Source: Dysgonamonadaceae bacterium (GTDB taxonomy: Bacteria > Bacteroidota > Bacteroidia > Bacteroidales > Azobacteroidaceae). From it: a DNA stretch of 64,000 nucleotides. The notes under the pieces were generated by a model, which was not told the origin of the DNA, did not search any database, and was given only the letters and a program-made list of their open reading frames with translations. The position numbers and the translations under genes are program-made. The DNA lies in contig JAITQA010000075.1 of NCBI GenBank assembly GCA_031289145.1, forward strand, positions 1 to 64,000, in the 5' to 3' direction. Below, one piece after another: positions 49,438 through 58,698 of this stretch (position 1 is its first letter; each line of letters opens with the position of its first letter).

Positions 49438-51780
49438 ATGAAAAACTCAGTTTTTGGCTGTTGGGGGCATGCTTTCAACAGAAAATTTTCCCACACGACA
49501 AAAGATGGAAAATGGAATGAATTGATCGCGCCCGGAGGTGCGGCGCTTGTACAGCAACTTTTAAGCCTCAATGGGTTAGCGAAGAGTGTACCACCGGAGG
49601 AAACCTATCGTTGCGAGTTGTTTGAATTGCAACAGACGGAAGACAGGCAAACGAAAAAAACGTATTACTCCGCCGGTCGCCGGATGGGATTCACGGACGG
49701 AAATGTAACGCCGCCTCCATGTGAAGCCGATTATGCCGTCGTATTAGACGAAGGGCTGGGAAAAATAGCCTTGCCGACAGAAGAAATTCCGGTACTTTGG
49801 GCGTCGAATAAAGTATTGCCCGAACGGGATGTATTCGACAAAATCGCCGGACGTTGTTTCCTGCTGCTTGATGCCGATGTGCTGCGGAACAGCGGCGCCA
49901 TGATCAGCCGCAAAGTTTCGTGGGAACGTTCCGCTACCGAACTGATTTGGCAACTGCAAAATAATCCCGTGCTGTCCTACCTTGGCAAAACACCCCATAT
50001 ACTGATCACGTTTGCTGAAGACGGCGCCGTATATGTCCGGAAAGAAAACGGCGCAATGAAAGCCGCTTTGGTTCTGGCGCATGGCGGCGGAGAAGGTTTT
50101 TCACGCGAAAAAATCAAAGGTTTTATCGACGACAGTTTCGCCGTGATGACGGCTGCACTGGCCTTGCAATTGCCGGATGTTATCGCAGATCGGAAGCCTT
50201 TGCGGATACTGCCGGTACTGAAAGCGGCGGAAAATCTGCTGACTGCCGGCTATAACCTGGAGAATCTCCGTAATGGAAATTTCGACCTGCCGGAAGCGGA
50301 AACCGATTCGGCTGAAACATCTTTTGAAATACCGTTGAAGACGGGGCAAAGCGAGATGTATCCTGATCTTTGGTGCATTTCCAACAGCGTGAGCGACAAA
50401 CGGATTTTCGACATCGCTTACGACTATGTACTGAATGGCGCCAAAGTCATTGAAGGGCTACCGCAGTTATCATTCGGTGCACTGACGACGATTGACCGCT
50501 GGGAAATCGAATCGTTCCGGAATATCTGCAACCTGATTGTCAACTATACCGACTCGGACAGCGTACGCCCGCTATCCATTGCGGTGTTCGGGACGCCCGG
50601 CAGCGGGAAATCGTTCGGCGTGACACAGATTGCCAAGAATATTTTACCGGGTAAGGTTGAAAAACTGGAGTTTAACGTGTCCCAGTTTACGGACAATGCC
50701 GATCTTGGCGCCGCTTTTCAGCGCGTGCGTGATGTGATTTTGGAAGGTAAACTGCCGTTAGTCTTTTTCGATGAATTTGATTCCGATAACCTGAAATGGT
50801 TGAAAACGTTCCTGATGCCCATGCAGGACGGGAAATTCAGGGATGAAAGCGGCGAACATCCGCTGGGCAAGTGTATCCTGGTCTTTGCGGGCGGCACGTC
50901 GCCGTCTTTCGAACTGTTTTGCAAGCGCATGTCGTCCGGAGATCCGGAAGAGCAGAAGCAATACAAGGCGATGAAAGCGCCGGATTTCGTCAGCCGCCTG
51001 CGGGGAACCATCAATATTCCGGGGCCGAATCCCACCGGCGACAAGGATAAAAACTATATCTTGCGCCGCGCCCTGCTCCTGAGAAGCCTCTGCCTGCGCC
51101 ATGCCAAACTGAAAGGCGGGGCGCCGCTGCCGGTCAATAAAAATGTCTTGTGGGCGATGTTGCTTGTTCCGGAGTACAAACATGGCGCACGTTCCATGGA
51201 AGCCATTCTGGATATGAGCCGTATCGAAGGCAACACCTGGGAGCCGGTTTCACTGCCGTTCTATTCGCAACTGTCGCTGCATGTGGACGCCGATGCGTTT
51301 ATCCGGTTGGTCTTGCGCGAAGTGATTCTGAATAGTTGTCTGGAAAAGCTGGCGATCGCCATTCATGAGGATTATTGCGCAAAGAATCCCTGTACGAAGT
51401 ATGATTTACCTTGGGAACAGTTGCCCGAAGACATCAAGGAATCCAACCGCGACCAGGCACGCTGTCTCGGCAAATACCTGAACGAAACAGGCTATGCTTT
51501 TGATGCGGGTGATACGCCGTTTCCATCGGTAGAAAAATTCTGCGATGAAGAAATAGTGAAAATAGCGAAACTGACGCACGAAATCTGGATGAAAAGCAAA
51601 TTCGACGCCGGATATGTTTACGGAGAAGTGAAAGACGCCGAAAAAAAAACACATCCGTTATTAGTGCCGTGGGACGACCCGCGATTGCCGGAAGAAGAAA
51701 AACAAAAGGACAGGGACATCGCAGTAAATATTATTCCATTGCTGAAAAGCGTCGAGTTAAGAATATATAAAGTAGTTTAA
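49438..51780 (+). CDS. AAA+ ATPase with C-terminal RyR domain and N-terminal ribokinase-like region; putative conflict/defence protein
   Basis: Walker A GTPGSGKS (50590..50613), Walker B LPLVFFDEFDS; C-terminal AIHEDYCAKNPC...WEQLPEDIKESNRDQARCLGKYL...FDAGYVYGEVKDAEKKTHPLLVPWDDPRLPEEEKQKDRDIAVNIIPLL fits RyR; track start 49426 is TTG, ATG at 49438. Confidence 0.82.
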   Translation: MKNSVFGCWGHAFNRKFSHTTKDGKWNELIAPGGAALVQQLLSLNGLAKSVPPEETYRCELFELQQTEDRQTKKTYYSAGRRMGFTDGNVTPPPCEADYAVVLDEGLGKIALPTEEIPVLWASNKVLPERDVFDKIAGRCFLLLDADVLRNSGAMISRKVSWERSATELIWQLQNNPVLSYLGKTPHILITFAEDGAVYVRKENGAMKAALVLAHGGGEGFSREKIKGFIDDSFAVMTAALALQLPDVIADRKPLRILPVLKAAENLLTAGYNLENLRNGNFDLPEAETDSAETSFEIPLKTGQSEMYPDLWCISNSVSDKRIFDIAYDYVLNGAKVIEGLPQLSFGALTTIDRWEIESFRNICNLIVNYTDSDSVRPLSIAVFGTPGSGKSFGVTQIAKNILPGKVEKLEFNVSQFTDNADLGAAFQRVRDVILEGKLPLVFFDEFDSDNLKWLKTFLMPMQDGKFRDESGEHPLGKCILVFAGGTSPSFELFCKRMSSGDPEEQKQYKAMKAPDFVSRLRGTINIPGPNPTGDKDKNYILRRALLLRSLCLRHAKLKGGAPLPVNKNVLWAMLLVPEYKHGARSMEAILDMSRIEGNTWEPVSLPFYSQLSLHVDADAFIRLVLREVILNSCLEKLAIAIHEDYCAKNPCTKYDLPWEQLPEDIKESNRDQARCLGKYLNETGYAFDAGDTPFPSVEKFCDEEIVKIAKLTHEIWMKSKFDAGYVYGEVKDAEKKTHPLLVPWDDPRLPEEEKQKDRDIAVNIIPLLKSVELRIYKVV

Positions 51781-51804
51781 TTATAAATACAAAAAGATGT
51801 AAAC

Positions 51805-53883
51805 ATGAAAGAGTTACCATTTAAAGCCTATGAAGGTAAAGAGCAGTATATTTTTATCAGTTATGCTCACATAAATTCGGAAATGGTTTTTCCGATTATC
51901 AGACAATTGAATGATATGGGATACCGTATTTGGTACGATGAAGGAATTGATCCCGGAAGCGAGTGGCCGGAATCCATTGCAGAGCATCTGTCAAGAGCCC
52001 GTGCGGTAATCCTTTTTATTTCGCCTGAATCAATGGCATCGGATAACGTGCGAAGAGAAATCACGTTTGCACTGAATTTTCGGAAATTGATGCTGAGCGT
52101 TTATCTGAAACCGACAGAGCTGTCACCCGGAATGATCCTTCAATTGGGCACAATTCAGGCTATTTTCTATTACCAGTACAAAACCGATGCGGCGTTTTTT
52201 GAGAAATTGCTCAAGTCTGTTCCGACAGAGCTGAAGGAGGAAACAAAAGTAGCAGTACCGAAAAAATCAATAGAAATAGTAGCGACTGAATGGCAGAAAA
52301 AGCCAGATGATACAGAGGCTGTAAAAATTACGGAATTTGATCCAAAAGGAATTGTCCTGCCGTTTATGCCTACCGGAACAGCCACCCTGACATTGAAATC
52401 CGGAGAGGTATTAAATGCGCCGGTTAATACGTTGATTGTTCCAAAAAACAATGCAAATTTTGCCGGTATGTCTTTTCAAGATGGAACAACTAATAGCAAC
52501 TACTATTATGGCGCCGGCGAAAATTTCTATCCGTTTAAGGATATAAAATCCTTTGAAGTTTCTCCTATAAATGACAAGTTGGGTATTACTATGAATTTGT
52601 TGGACGGAACCAGGGAGTTCAGGGAAAGCAACTCTTTTGATCTTGAAATGCTGGTAAAACAAAGCTGTAAAAAGATTTCCTTATCCGAGATTACTTCGGT
52701 CATGTTTGACCATAATACACATATACAAGAAGATGTGAACCTGTCTCTCATTACAACAACAGATGGAATTTCTTTTTATACGCCAACAGCAATGCTTACG
52801 TATGTGGATATTTTAACAAGTGGTTATATCCCACATAGCGTAAGATTTTCCGGCATAACAAGATATAAGAATGTAATTGAATTTCGTAAATTCAAATCTA
52901 TTATTTTCAAAAAAGAAAATGCATCGTTGAAGTTACTATATGAATTGAAATCCGGTCTTTCGGAAGAATTGGACAAAACGCAATACTATAATCAAAATAT
53001 AATAGGCGTCAACCAGTATGGCTGTTTTGCCTTGTTATTTACACAAATCGAACGCATTGATATATTTGGTCCCCAAAATGAGAATGCACCTTTGCCTACA
53101 CCTTTGCCTTATGTTAAATGGCCGGAGACAACCAACAGCAAAGTCCGGTTTTATGGGGAAGGTTGTGCTGAAATTACAACCGTTTCTGGCGACAAATATA
53201 AATGTCCGGCAAATGCAATGTATGCGCTTACTTCTACCACCAGATTTTATCTAACCAGCGTCAATGCAAACAGCTATATTACGATTTATAATAAGGATAA
53301 GTCCAACAATGATCATAAAAATATTTCATTTTCGGATATTTCTACTATGAGAAGAAAGAAGGATGATGGAGATAATTATTTTACTGAAGTGGAGGATGTT
53401 TCAGGTGTTCAAATACAGGGCACAATCGGTGGGTCTGCTTCAAGTTTATATCCGATGCTTGTTTTTCCCAAGATCGAAAAACGTGGAACAATCCGCTTAA
53501 TAGATGTAAAGGAAATTGTTTTAGACCATGATGCTGTCGCTCCAGAGGTAAAGGTATCAACTATTTATTCCAGCGATGGTAAAATAATTTCTATTCCGAA
53601 AGGATGCATAACTTTTTCCGACAATTCTGGAAAATCTTATCCGGGTAGTTGTTTCCGGCTTCCAACAGGCAACTACATTGAAATTGACCGCCTCAAACGC
53701 ATGGTGATATATGAACAGAAATCAGGTGAAAATGATATACAGAACTGGCTTGTTTTCGAATGTGACGATTTTTATGGCGCATTTCCATTGACAAATCTTG
53801 ACCAATATACTCTGTTTGGAACAGATTCCTTTGGGTTAGTCACGCTGGGAGCCGTTAGTTGGAAAATGATTGATATGAGATAA
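51805..53883 (+). CDS. TIR-domain protein with C-terminal beta-rich repeat region; putative conflict-system partner of the RyR ATPase
   Basis: YIFISYAHINSEMVFPIIRQLNDMGYRIWYDEGIDPGSEWPESIAEHLSRARAVILFISPESMASDNVRREITFAL; 24 bp after the ATPase gene. Confidence 0.85.
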   Translation: MKELPFKAYEGKEQYIFISYAHINSEMVFPIIRQLNDMGYRIWYDEGIDPGSEWPESIAEHLSRARAVILFISPESMASDNVRREITFALNFRKLMLSVYLKPTELSPGMILQLGTIQAIFYYQYKTDAAFFEKLLKSVPTELKEETKVAVPKKSIEIVATEWQKKPDDTEAVKITEFDPKGIVLPFMPTGTATLTLKSGEVLNAPVNTLIVPKNNANFAGMSFQDGTTNSNYYYGAGENFYPFKDIKSFEVSPINDKLGITMNLLDGTREFRESNSFDLEMLVKQSCKKISLSEITSVMFDHNTHIQEDVNLSLITTTDGISFYTPTAMLTYVDILTSGYIPHSVRFSGITRYKNVIEFRKFKSIIFKKENASLKLLYELKSGLSEELDKTQYYNQNIIGVNQYGCFALLFTQIERIDIFGPQNENAPLPTPLPYVKWPETTNSKVRFYGEGCAEITTVSGDKYKCPANAMYALTSTTRFYLTSVNANSYITIYNKDKSNNDHKNISFSDISTMRRKKDDGDNYFTEVEDVSGVQIQGTIGGSASSLYPMLVFPKIEKRGTIRLIDVKEIVLDHDAVAPEVKVSTIYSSDGKIISIPKGCITFSDNSGKSYPGSCFRLPTGNYIEIDRLKRMVIYEQKSGENDIQNWLVFECDDFYGAFPLTNLDQYTLFGTDSFGLVTLGAVSWKMIDMR

Positions 53884-53943
53884 AAATATACAACAGAAAG
53901 GAAAGGGTGGACACGAGGGTGATACTGCGTAACATCATCATAC

Positions 53944-53987
53944 GGAAGGCAAAAGCGCCGCCCTTGTGGACATAACATCTGCCTTCC
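53944..53987. repeat. Inverted repeat GGAAGGCA...TGCCTTCC between convergent TIR and amidohydrolase genes
   Basis: Perfect 8-bp arms 53944..53951 and 53980..53987, 28-nt loop. Confidence 0.5.
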
Positions 53988-54008
53988 CGCTTTATTTTCG
54001 AGTGCCGC

Positions 54009-55691
54009 TCAATCGTTCAATCCTCCGGCCACTATTTTCCCACCCAATACGGTCATCACCGCTTGGGTGTCTTTTATATCATCTATTTCGCAAGTCATAA
54101 TATCTCTGTCAAGCACTACGAAATCGGCGAATTTACCTGCTTCGAGAGAACCTTTCAGTTTTTCGCCGAACATGGCGTACGCACCCCAAATGGTGAACGA
54201 TTTTAATGCCTCTTCGCGCGTCATACAGAGCTGGGGAAACCAGCCGCCTTCCGGCTCGCCTTGCAGGTTTTGGCGTGTCACAGCCGCATAAAATCCATGA
54301 TAAGGATTTACGTATTCAACAGGCGCATCCGATCCGTTGGGAATAATTCCGCCTTTGTCTATGATCGTACGCCAAGCGTATGAGTTGAGCGCACGCGAAA
54401 CGCCAATCCTTGATTCGACAAAAGGCATGTCGGATGTTGCGTGAACCGTCTGCATGGACGCAATGATGCTGTCTTGTACCAAGCGGTTAAAATCATCCGG
54501 ATGCACGCTCTGAAAATGTTCTATCCGGTAACGGTGGTCGGTCAATGGATTTTCTTTCAGCGCTTTTTCGTAAATAGCAATCGTTTGCTTGACGGCGGCA
54601 TCGCCAATGGCATGTGTTGCCACCTGAAAACCTTCTTCACGCGCTCGCTTCACAAGTTGATAAAATGCTTCGTCCGTATAGCGCAGATTGCCGATATGGC
54701 CTTTCCTGTCATCGTACTCCTCAAGGAACCATGCGCTCCGTGAGCCTAAAGATCCATCGGTATATAATTTTACGCAATTGATGGACAAACGGCCATCGAA
54801 TAAATCAAGCGCCGGTTTATTGCCATCGTTGAGGTAGATAATATCTTCGTCAACATCCAGCAATTCGTAGGCTCTGACCTGAAGCAGGCCTTTGGAATAA
54901 GCATTCTTCAGCAATTTGATATTCTCGCAGTTCGTACCCGCATCCAGCAGCGAGGTGATGCCAAAACCCAAAACCTCCTTATCTGCCCGTTGATAAAAAC
55001 TCAACTTTCGCTCATCCGATGGCTGGGTTAATTTTTCGATTACCCAGTCCATGGCGGTGTCCGTCAGGACTCCACTCGGTTCTCCGGAAGCATTGCGTAT
55101 AATTTCACCGCCTTGCGGATCAGGTGTGGCCGCGGTGATTTGGGCGATTTCCAAGGCCTTGGAATTTACCCAAGCCGAATGACCATCCTTACGAATGAGG
55201 TAAACAGGATGATCCGGCGCTACCGCATCCAAATCTTCCTTGGTTGGCCATTGCGCATTGGGCCACACCTCGTGCGACCATCCGGAACCGACAATCCAAT
55301 CTCCCGGCTGCGTTTTCTTTACTTCCGCTGCCAAGGCTTGCAAAATATCCGCTTTCGGTTTTTCATAAATGTCTATCTGCATCAACGATTCGCCCAAATC
55401 CATATAATGCAGGTGACTGTCGATAAGACCGGGAATGATAGTTTTTCCCTTCAAATCAACCACTTGCGTTTGTTTTCCTTTCATTTTCTCCACAGCTTCG
55501 GCATCATCCCCCACATACAGAATCTTATCCTGTTTCAAGGCAATAATGGAAACTTTTGAAAAATGCTTGTCTACCGTATAAATATTTCCATTCATAAAAA
55601 TGGTATCCGCCTTGCCGGTATCAGAACTGCAGGACATTAACAAAACTGTTGTAACCATAACCAAACCCATCCAAAGAAATTGCTTATTCAT
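54009..55691 (-). CDS. Amidohydrolase family (YtcJ-like) lipoprotein
   Basis: Lipobox VLLMSCSSD; GKTIIPGLIDSHLHYMDLGESL, FQVATHAIGDAAVKQTI, NGSDAPVEYVNPYHGFYAAVTRQ. Confidence 0.9.
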   Translation of the reverse strand: MNKQFLWMGLVMVTTVLLMSCSSDTGKADTIFMNGNIYTVDKHFSKVSIIALKQDKILYVGDDAEAVEKMKGKQTQVVDLKGKTIIPGLIDSHLHYMDLGESLMQIDIYEKPKADILQALAAEVKKTQPGDWIVGSGWSHEVWPNAQWPTKEDLDAVAPDHPVYLIRKDGHSAWVNSKALEIAQITAATPDPQGGEIIRNASGEPSGVLTDTAMDWVIEKLTQPSDERKLSFYQRADKEVLGFGITSLLDAGTNCENIKLLKNAYSKGLLQVRAYELLDVDEDIIYLNDGNKPALDLFDGRLSINCVKLYTDGSLGSRSAWFLEEYDDRKGHIGNLRYTDEAFYQLVKRAREEGFQVATHAIGDAAVKQTIAIYEKALKENPLTDHRYRIEHFQSVHPDDFNRLVQDSIIASMQTVHATSDMPFVESRIGVSRALNSYAWRTIIDKGGIIPNGSDAPVEYVNPYHGFYAAVTRQNLQGEPEGGWFPQLCMTREEALKSFTIWGAYAMFGEKLKGSLEAGKFADFVVLDRDIMTCEIDDIKDTQAVMTVLGGKIVAGGLND

Positions 55692-55843
55692 AAATTTATA
55701 TTTTTAATGATTTGCAAAAGTAATAAAAATATCGGACAAATTACTTCCCCACCCTCTAACATATATGCCCGACATACAAAAACGAGAGGAAGTATTTCAC
55801 AACACTCCCTCTCCAACCGTTATTGATTAACATAAAAAAACTA

Positions 55844-57523
55844 TTACCAAAAATAAATATAAAATAGAACTGTAAAACTTAATATCACAACGGTATGAAT
55901 TACATCCCATTTATCCCAGCTTGCACGTGTAGCAGCTTTTTGATCCGGACTTACAGAACCGAAAGTCAGTCCTTTGATCTGTTCCTCCGGTGCAGATGGC
56001 GTAAATAAGCTGACAAGGATAATTACTACTATGCAGAAAAGGAACATTCCACCACAGAAAAACAACCAATTCACATCGTAAAAAAGATATTTGAACCAGC
56101 TACTGCTTGTGACAACGCTTTCCGAACTATAAATTACTTTTGCGCCCAAACGGGTAATACCGATGATAAAACCGGTAATCAATCCCCACATACCTCCTTT
56201 GGGCGTGATTCTTTTTGAACTGATTCCCAATAAAAAAGCGGCTGCAATTCCCGGAGCCAAAACCGATTGAACATCCTGCAAGTAATTATACAATACCGAT
56301 CCTACACTCTTCATCACCGGAATCCAAAGAATGCCAAGCACAACGATTACAACCGTGGCCATCCGGCCAACATATAAAAGTGTCTTTTCGGGAGCCGCAG
56401 GTTTGAATTTTTTGTAAAAATCAATGGTGAACAACATGGCAGACGAGTTGAACAGCGAAGCCAAAGAACTCATCAAGGCAGCTAAGATTCCGCAGACTAC
56501 CAAACCTTTCACACCGGCAGGCAACAACTTGGCTACCAAAGTCGGGAACGCGGCATCTGCCGAACTCAATTGAAAGACTTCTCCATTTACCAGAATACCG
56601 TTTTTCATCATGGCGTAAGCAATCATACCCGGAATAAGAAATAAGAATACAGGCGTCAATTTCAGGTAAGCGCCAAAAATCGCTCCCCTACGCGCTTGCT
56701 TTTCATCTTTTCCGGAAAGCACTCGTTGCACAATGTATTGGTCGGTACACCAATACCAGAAACCGATAATCGAAGAGCCGATTAATACACCTAACCACGG
56801 GTAATTGGCATCGCGATTATTGCGAATCAAGTTGGTCATTGTTTCGCCGTATTCATTGACAGGCGTTGCGCGGCAAGCCTCCAGCACCTGTTCCCAACCA
56901 CCTACGGCTTTCAAGCCCAAAACAAGGATAATCATCGAACCCAATAACAAAATCGGCGTTTGCAAAACAGAAGTATACAACACTGATTTCATTCCTCCGA
57001 TAATCGTATAAAGCGCTGTTATTAAAACCAATCCAATAGCGGCAATCCAAAAAAAGTCAATTCCCCAGATTTCCTGTATACCGAACACTTCTTTGAAAAC
57101 AAGCCCGCCGGCATAAACGGTTACCGCTACTTTGGTCAGCACATAACTTACCAAAGAAATAATCGACAGAATGGTACGGGATTCTTTATTGTAGCGTTTT
57201 TCCAAAAATTCCGGCATGGTATACACCATACTGCGGGAATAGAACGGAACGAACACCCAACCGAGAATCAATATCATCCAACCTTGTATTTCCCAGTGAG
57301 CCATAGCCATACCACTGGAAGCGCCTGCTCCGGCCAAACCAATCAAGTGTTCCGACCCAATGTTGGAGGCAAAAATAGATGCACCGATAGCCAGCCATGT
57401 AGCATCCTTACCGGCCAAGAAATAATCGCCCGAAGTATTTTGCTTTTGCTTAAAAACCCAAACAACGACAGCGATGAGCACCAAGGCAAATACGCCTATG
57501 ACAATCCAATCTAATGTTAACAT
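55844..57523 (-). CDS. Sodium:solute symporter (SSS/SGLT family)
   Basis: Many hydrophobic helices; SGDYFLAGKDATWLAIGASIFASNIGSEHLIGLAGAGASSGMA; TDQYIVQRVLSGKDEKQARRGAIF. Confidence 0.93.
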   Translation of the reverse strand: MLTLDWIVIGVFALVLIAVVVWVFKQKQNTSGDYFLAGKDATWLAIGASIFASNIGSEHLIGLAGAGASSGMAMAHWEIQGWMILILGWVFVPFYSRSMVYTMPEFLEKRYNKESRTILSIISLVSYVLTKVAVTVYAGGLVFKEVFGIQEIWGIDFFWIAAIGLVLITALYTIIGGMKSVLYTSVLQTPILLLGSMIILVLGLKAVGGWEQVLEACRATPVNEYGETMTNLIRNNRDANYPWLGVLIGSSIIGFWYWCTDQYIVQRVLSGKDEKQARRGAIFGAYLKLTPVFLFLIPGMIAYAMMKNGILVNGEVFQLSSADAAFPTLVAKLLPAGVKGLVVCGILAALMSSLASLFNSSAMLFTIDFYKKFKPAAPEKTLLYVGRMATVVIVVLGILWIPVMKSVGSVLYNYLQDVQSVLAPGIAAAFLLGISSKRITPKGGMWGLITGFIIGITRLGAKVIYSSESVVTSSSWFKYLFYDVNWLFFCGGMFLFCIVVIILVSLFTPSAPEEQIKGLTFGSVSPDQKAATRASWDKWDVIHTVVILSFTVLFYIYFW

Positions 57524-57545
57524 ATTTTGAATTATAAATTATGAG

Positions 57546-58697
57546 TTAGTTGATGCCAAATTTATAAACCGTGCGACTTGTATATTTTTCACCGGGATTC
57601 AATCTTGTAGAAGGAAATTCCGGATAATTGGGGGAATCGGGATAATGTTGCGTTTCTAAACATAAACCGGTCCGTTTTTGATAAACTACCTGTTTTTTAC
57701 CGGTTAACGTGCCGTCCAGAAAATTACCCGTATAGAATTGTACGGCAGGTTCCGTTGTATAAACTTCCATACTGATTCCGGTGGAAGGGCTGATTAATTT
57801 ACAAGCAAGACTATCCTCCGTGTTGGTATCCCTGAAAACCCAATTGTGGTCATACCCCATTCCAAACTGCATTTGTTGCGAATCGTCATCTATCCGGGCG
57901 CCGATTTCCGTTGGGGTCGTGAAATCGAAAGCCGTATGCACAACTTCAGCTATTTCCCCTGTGGGAATCAATGCCGCATCAACCGGCGTAAAACGGTCGG
58001 CATTGAGGTAAAGAATGTGGTCTAAAATTGTATTTTCCGGATTACCGGACAGATTAAAATACGAATGATTCGTCAGGTTAATCACTGTCGGTTTATCCGT
58101 AGTCGCCTCATAAGCAATCGCAAGGGCATTATCTTCCCGCAATTGATAAGTCACTTTCACTTGCAAGTTTCCCGGATATCCATTGTCCCCGTCCGGAGAA
58201 ATATACGTACAGACAGCTGTTTGTGCATCAATTGATTGAATATCAAACGGCTGATATTGAAATCCGGTGATTCCGCCATGCAGGGAGTTTTCTTCGTTGT
58301 TGATAGTCAATTGATAAGGGGTTCCATCCAATGTGAATTTTCCTTTTGCAATCCGGTTGCCGTAACGTCCGATAGCAGCGCCAAAATCGGTTTTATTATG
58401 CAGGTAGCTGTCGATATTGTCAAAACCCAAAACGACGTCCTGTTGATTGCCTTCTTTGTCGGGAACTGTTATTGAAACAATTCGGGCGCCAAAGTTGGTG
58501 ATGCAAACTTCCATGCCACCGGCGTTTTTCAGCACATACAAATGATTTTCTTTTCCATCCGTTTTGCCTGAAAACTTTAAAGAATCAAGCCCGGATAAAC
58601 TTATATCAGAGACAAATGTTTCTTCTTTTTGTCCCGCTTTTTTGCAAGAAACAAAAAGAATGGAGCATAGCAGCAAAATTCCAATAATGTGTTTCAT
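57546..58697 (-). CDS. galM: Aldose 1-epimerase (galactose mutarotase), lipoprotein
   Basis: MKHIIGILLLCSILFVSCKKAG lipobox; FGAAIGRYGNRIAKGKFTLDG, NNEENSLHGG, NLTNHSYFNLSG, GLCLETQHYPDSPN; start moved from 58730. Confidence 0.93.
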   Translation of the reverse strand: MKHIIGILLLCSILFVSCKKAGQKEETFVSDISLSGLDSLKFSGKTDGKENHLYVLKNAGGMEVCITNFGARIVSITVPDKEGNQQDVVLGFDNIDSYLHNKTDFGAAIGRYGNRIAKGKFTLDGTPYQLTINNEENSLHGGITGFQYQPFDIQSIDAQTAVCTYISPDGDNGYPGNLQVKVTYQLREDNALAIAYEATTDKPTVINLTNHSYFNLSGNPENTILDHILYLNADRFTPVDAALIPTGEIAEVVHTAFDFTTPTEIGARIDDDSQQMQFGMGYDHNWVFRDTNTEDSLACKLISPSTGISMEVYTTEPAVQFYTGNFLDGTLTGKKQVVYQKRTGLCLETQHYPDSPNYPEFPSTRLNPGEKYTSRTVYKFGIN

Positions 58698-58698
58698 A

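Noticed and set aside
54009-55691. Amidohydrolase as a third gene of the TIR cassette
   Set aside because: Convergent orientation, lipoprotein signal and an ordinary YtcJ-like sequence make it a flanking gene.
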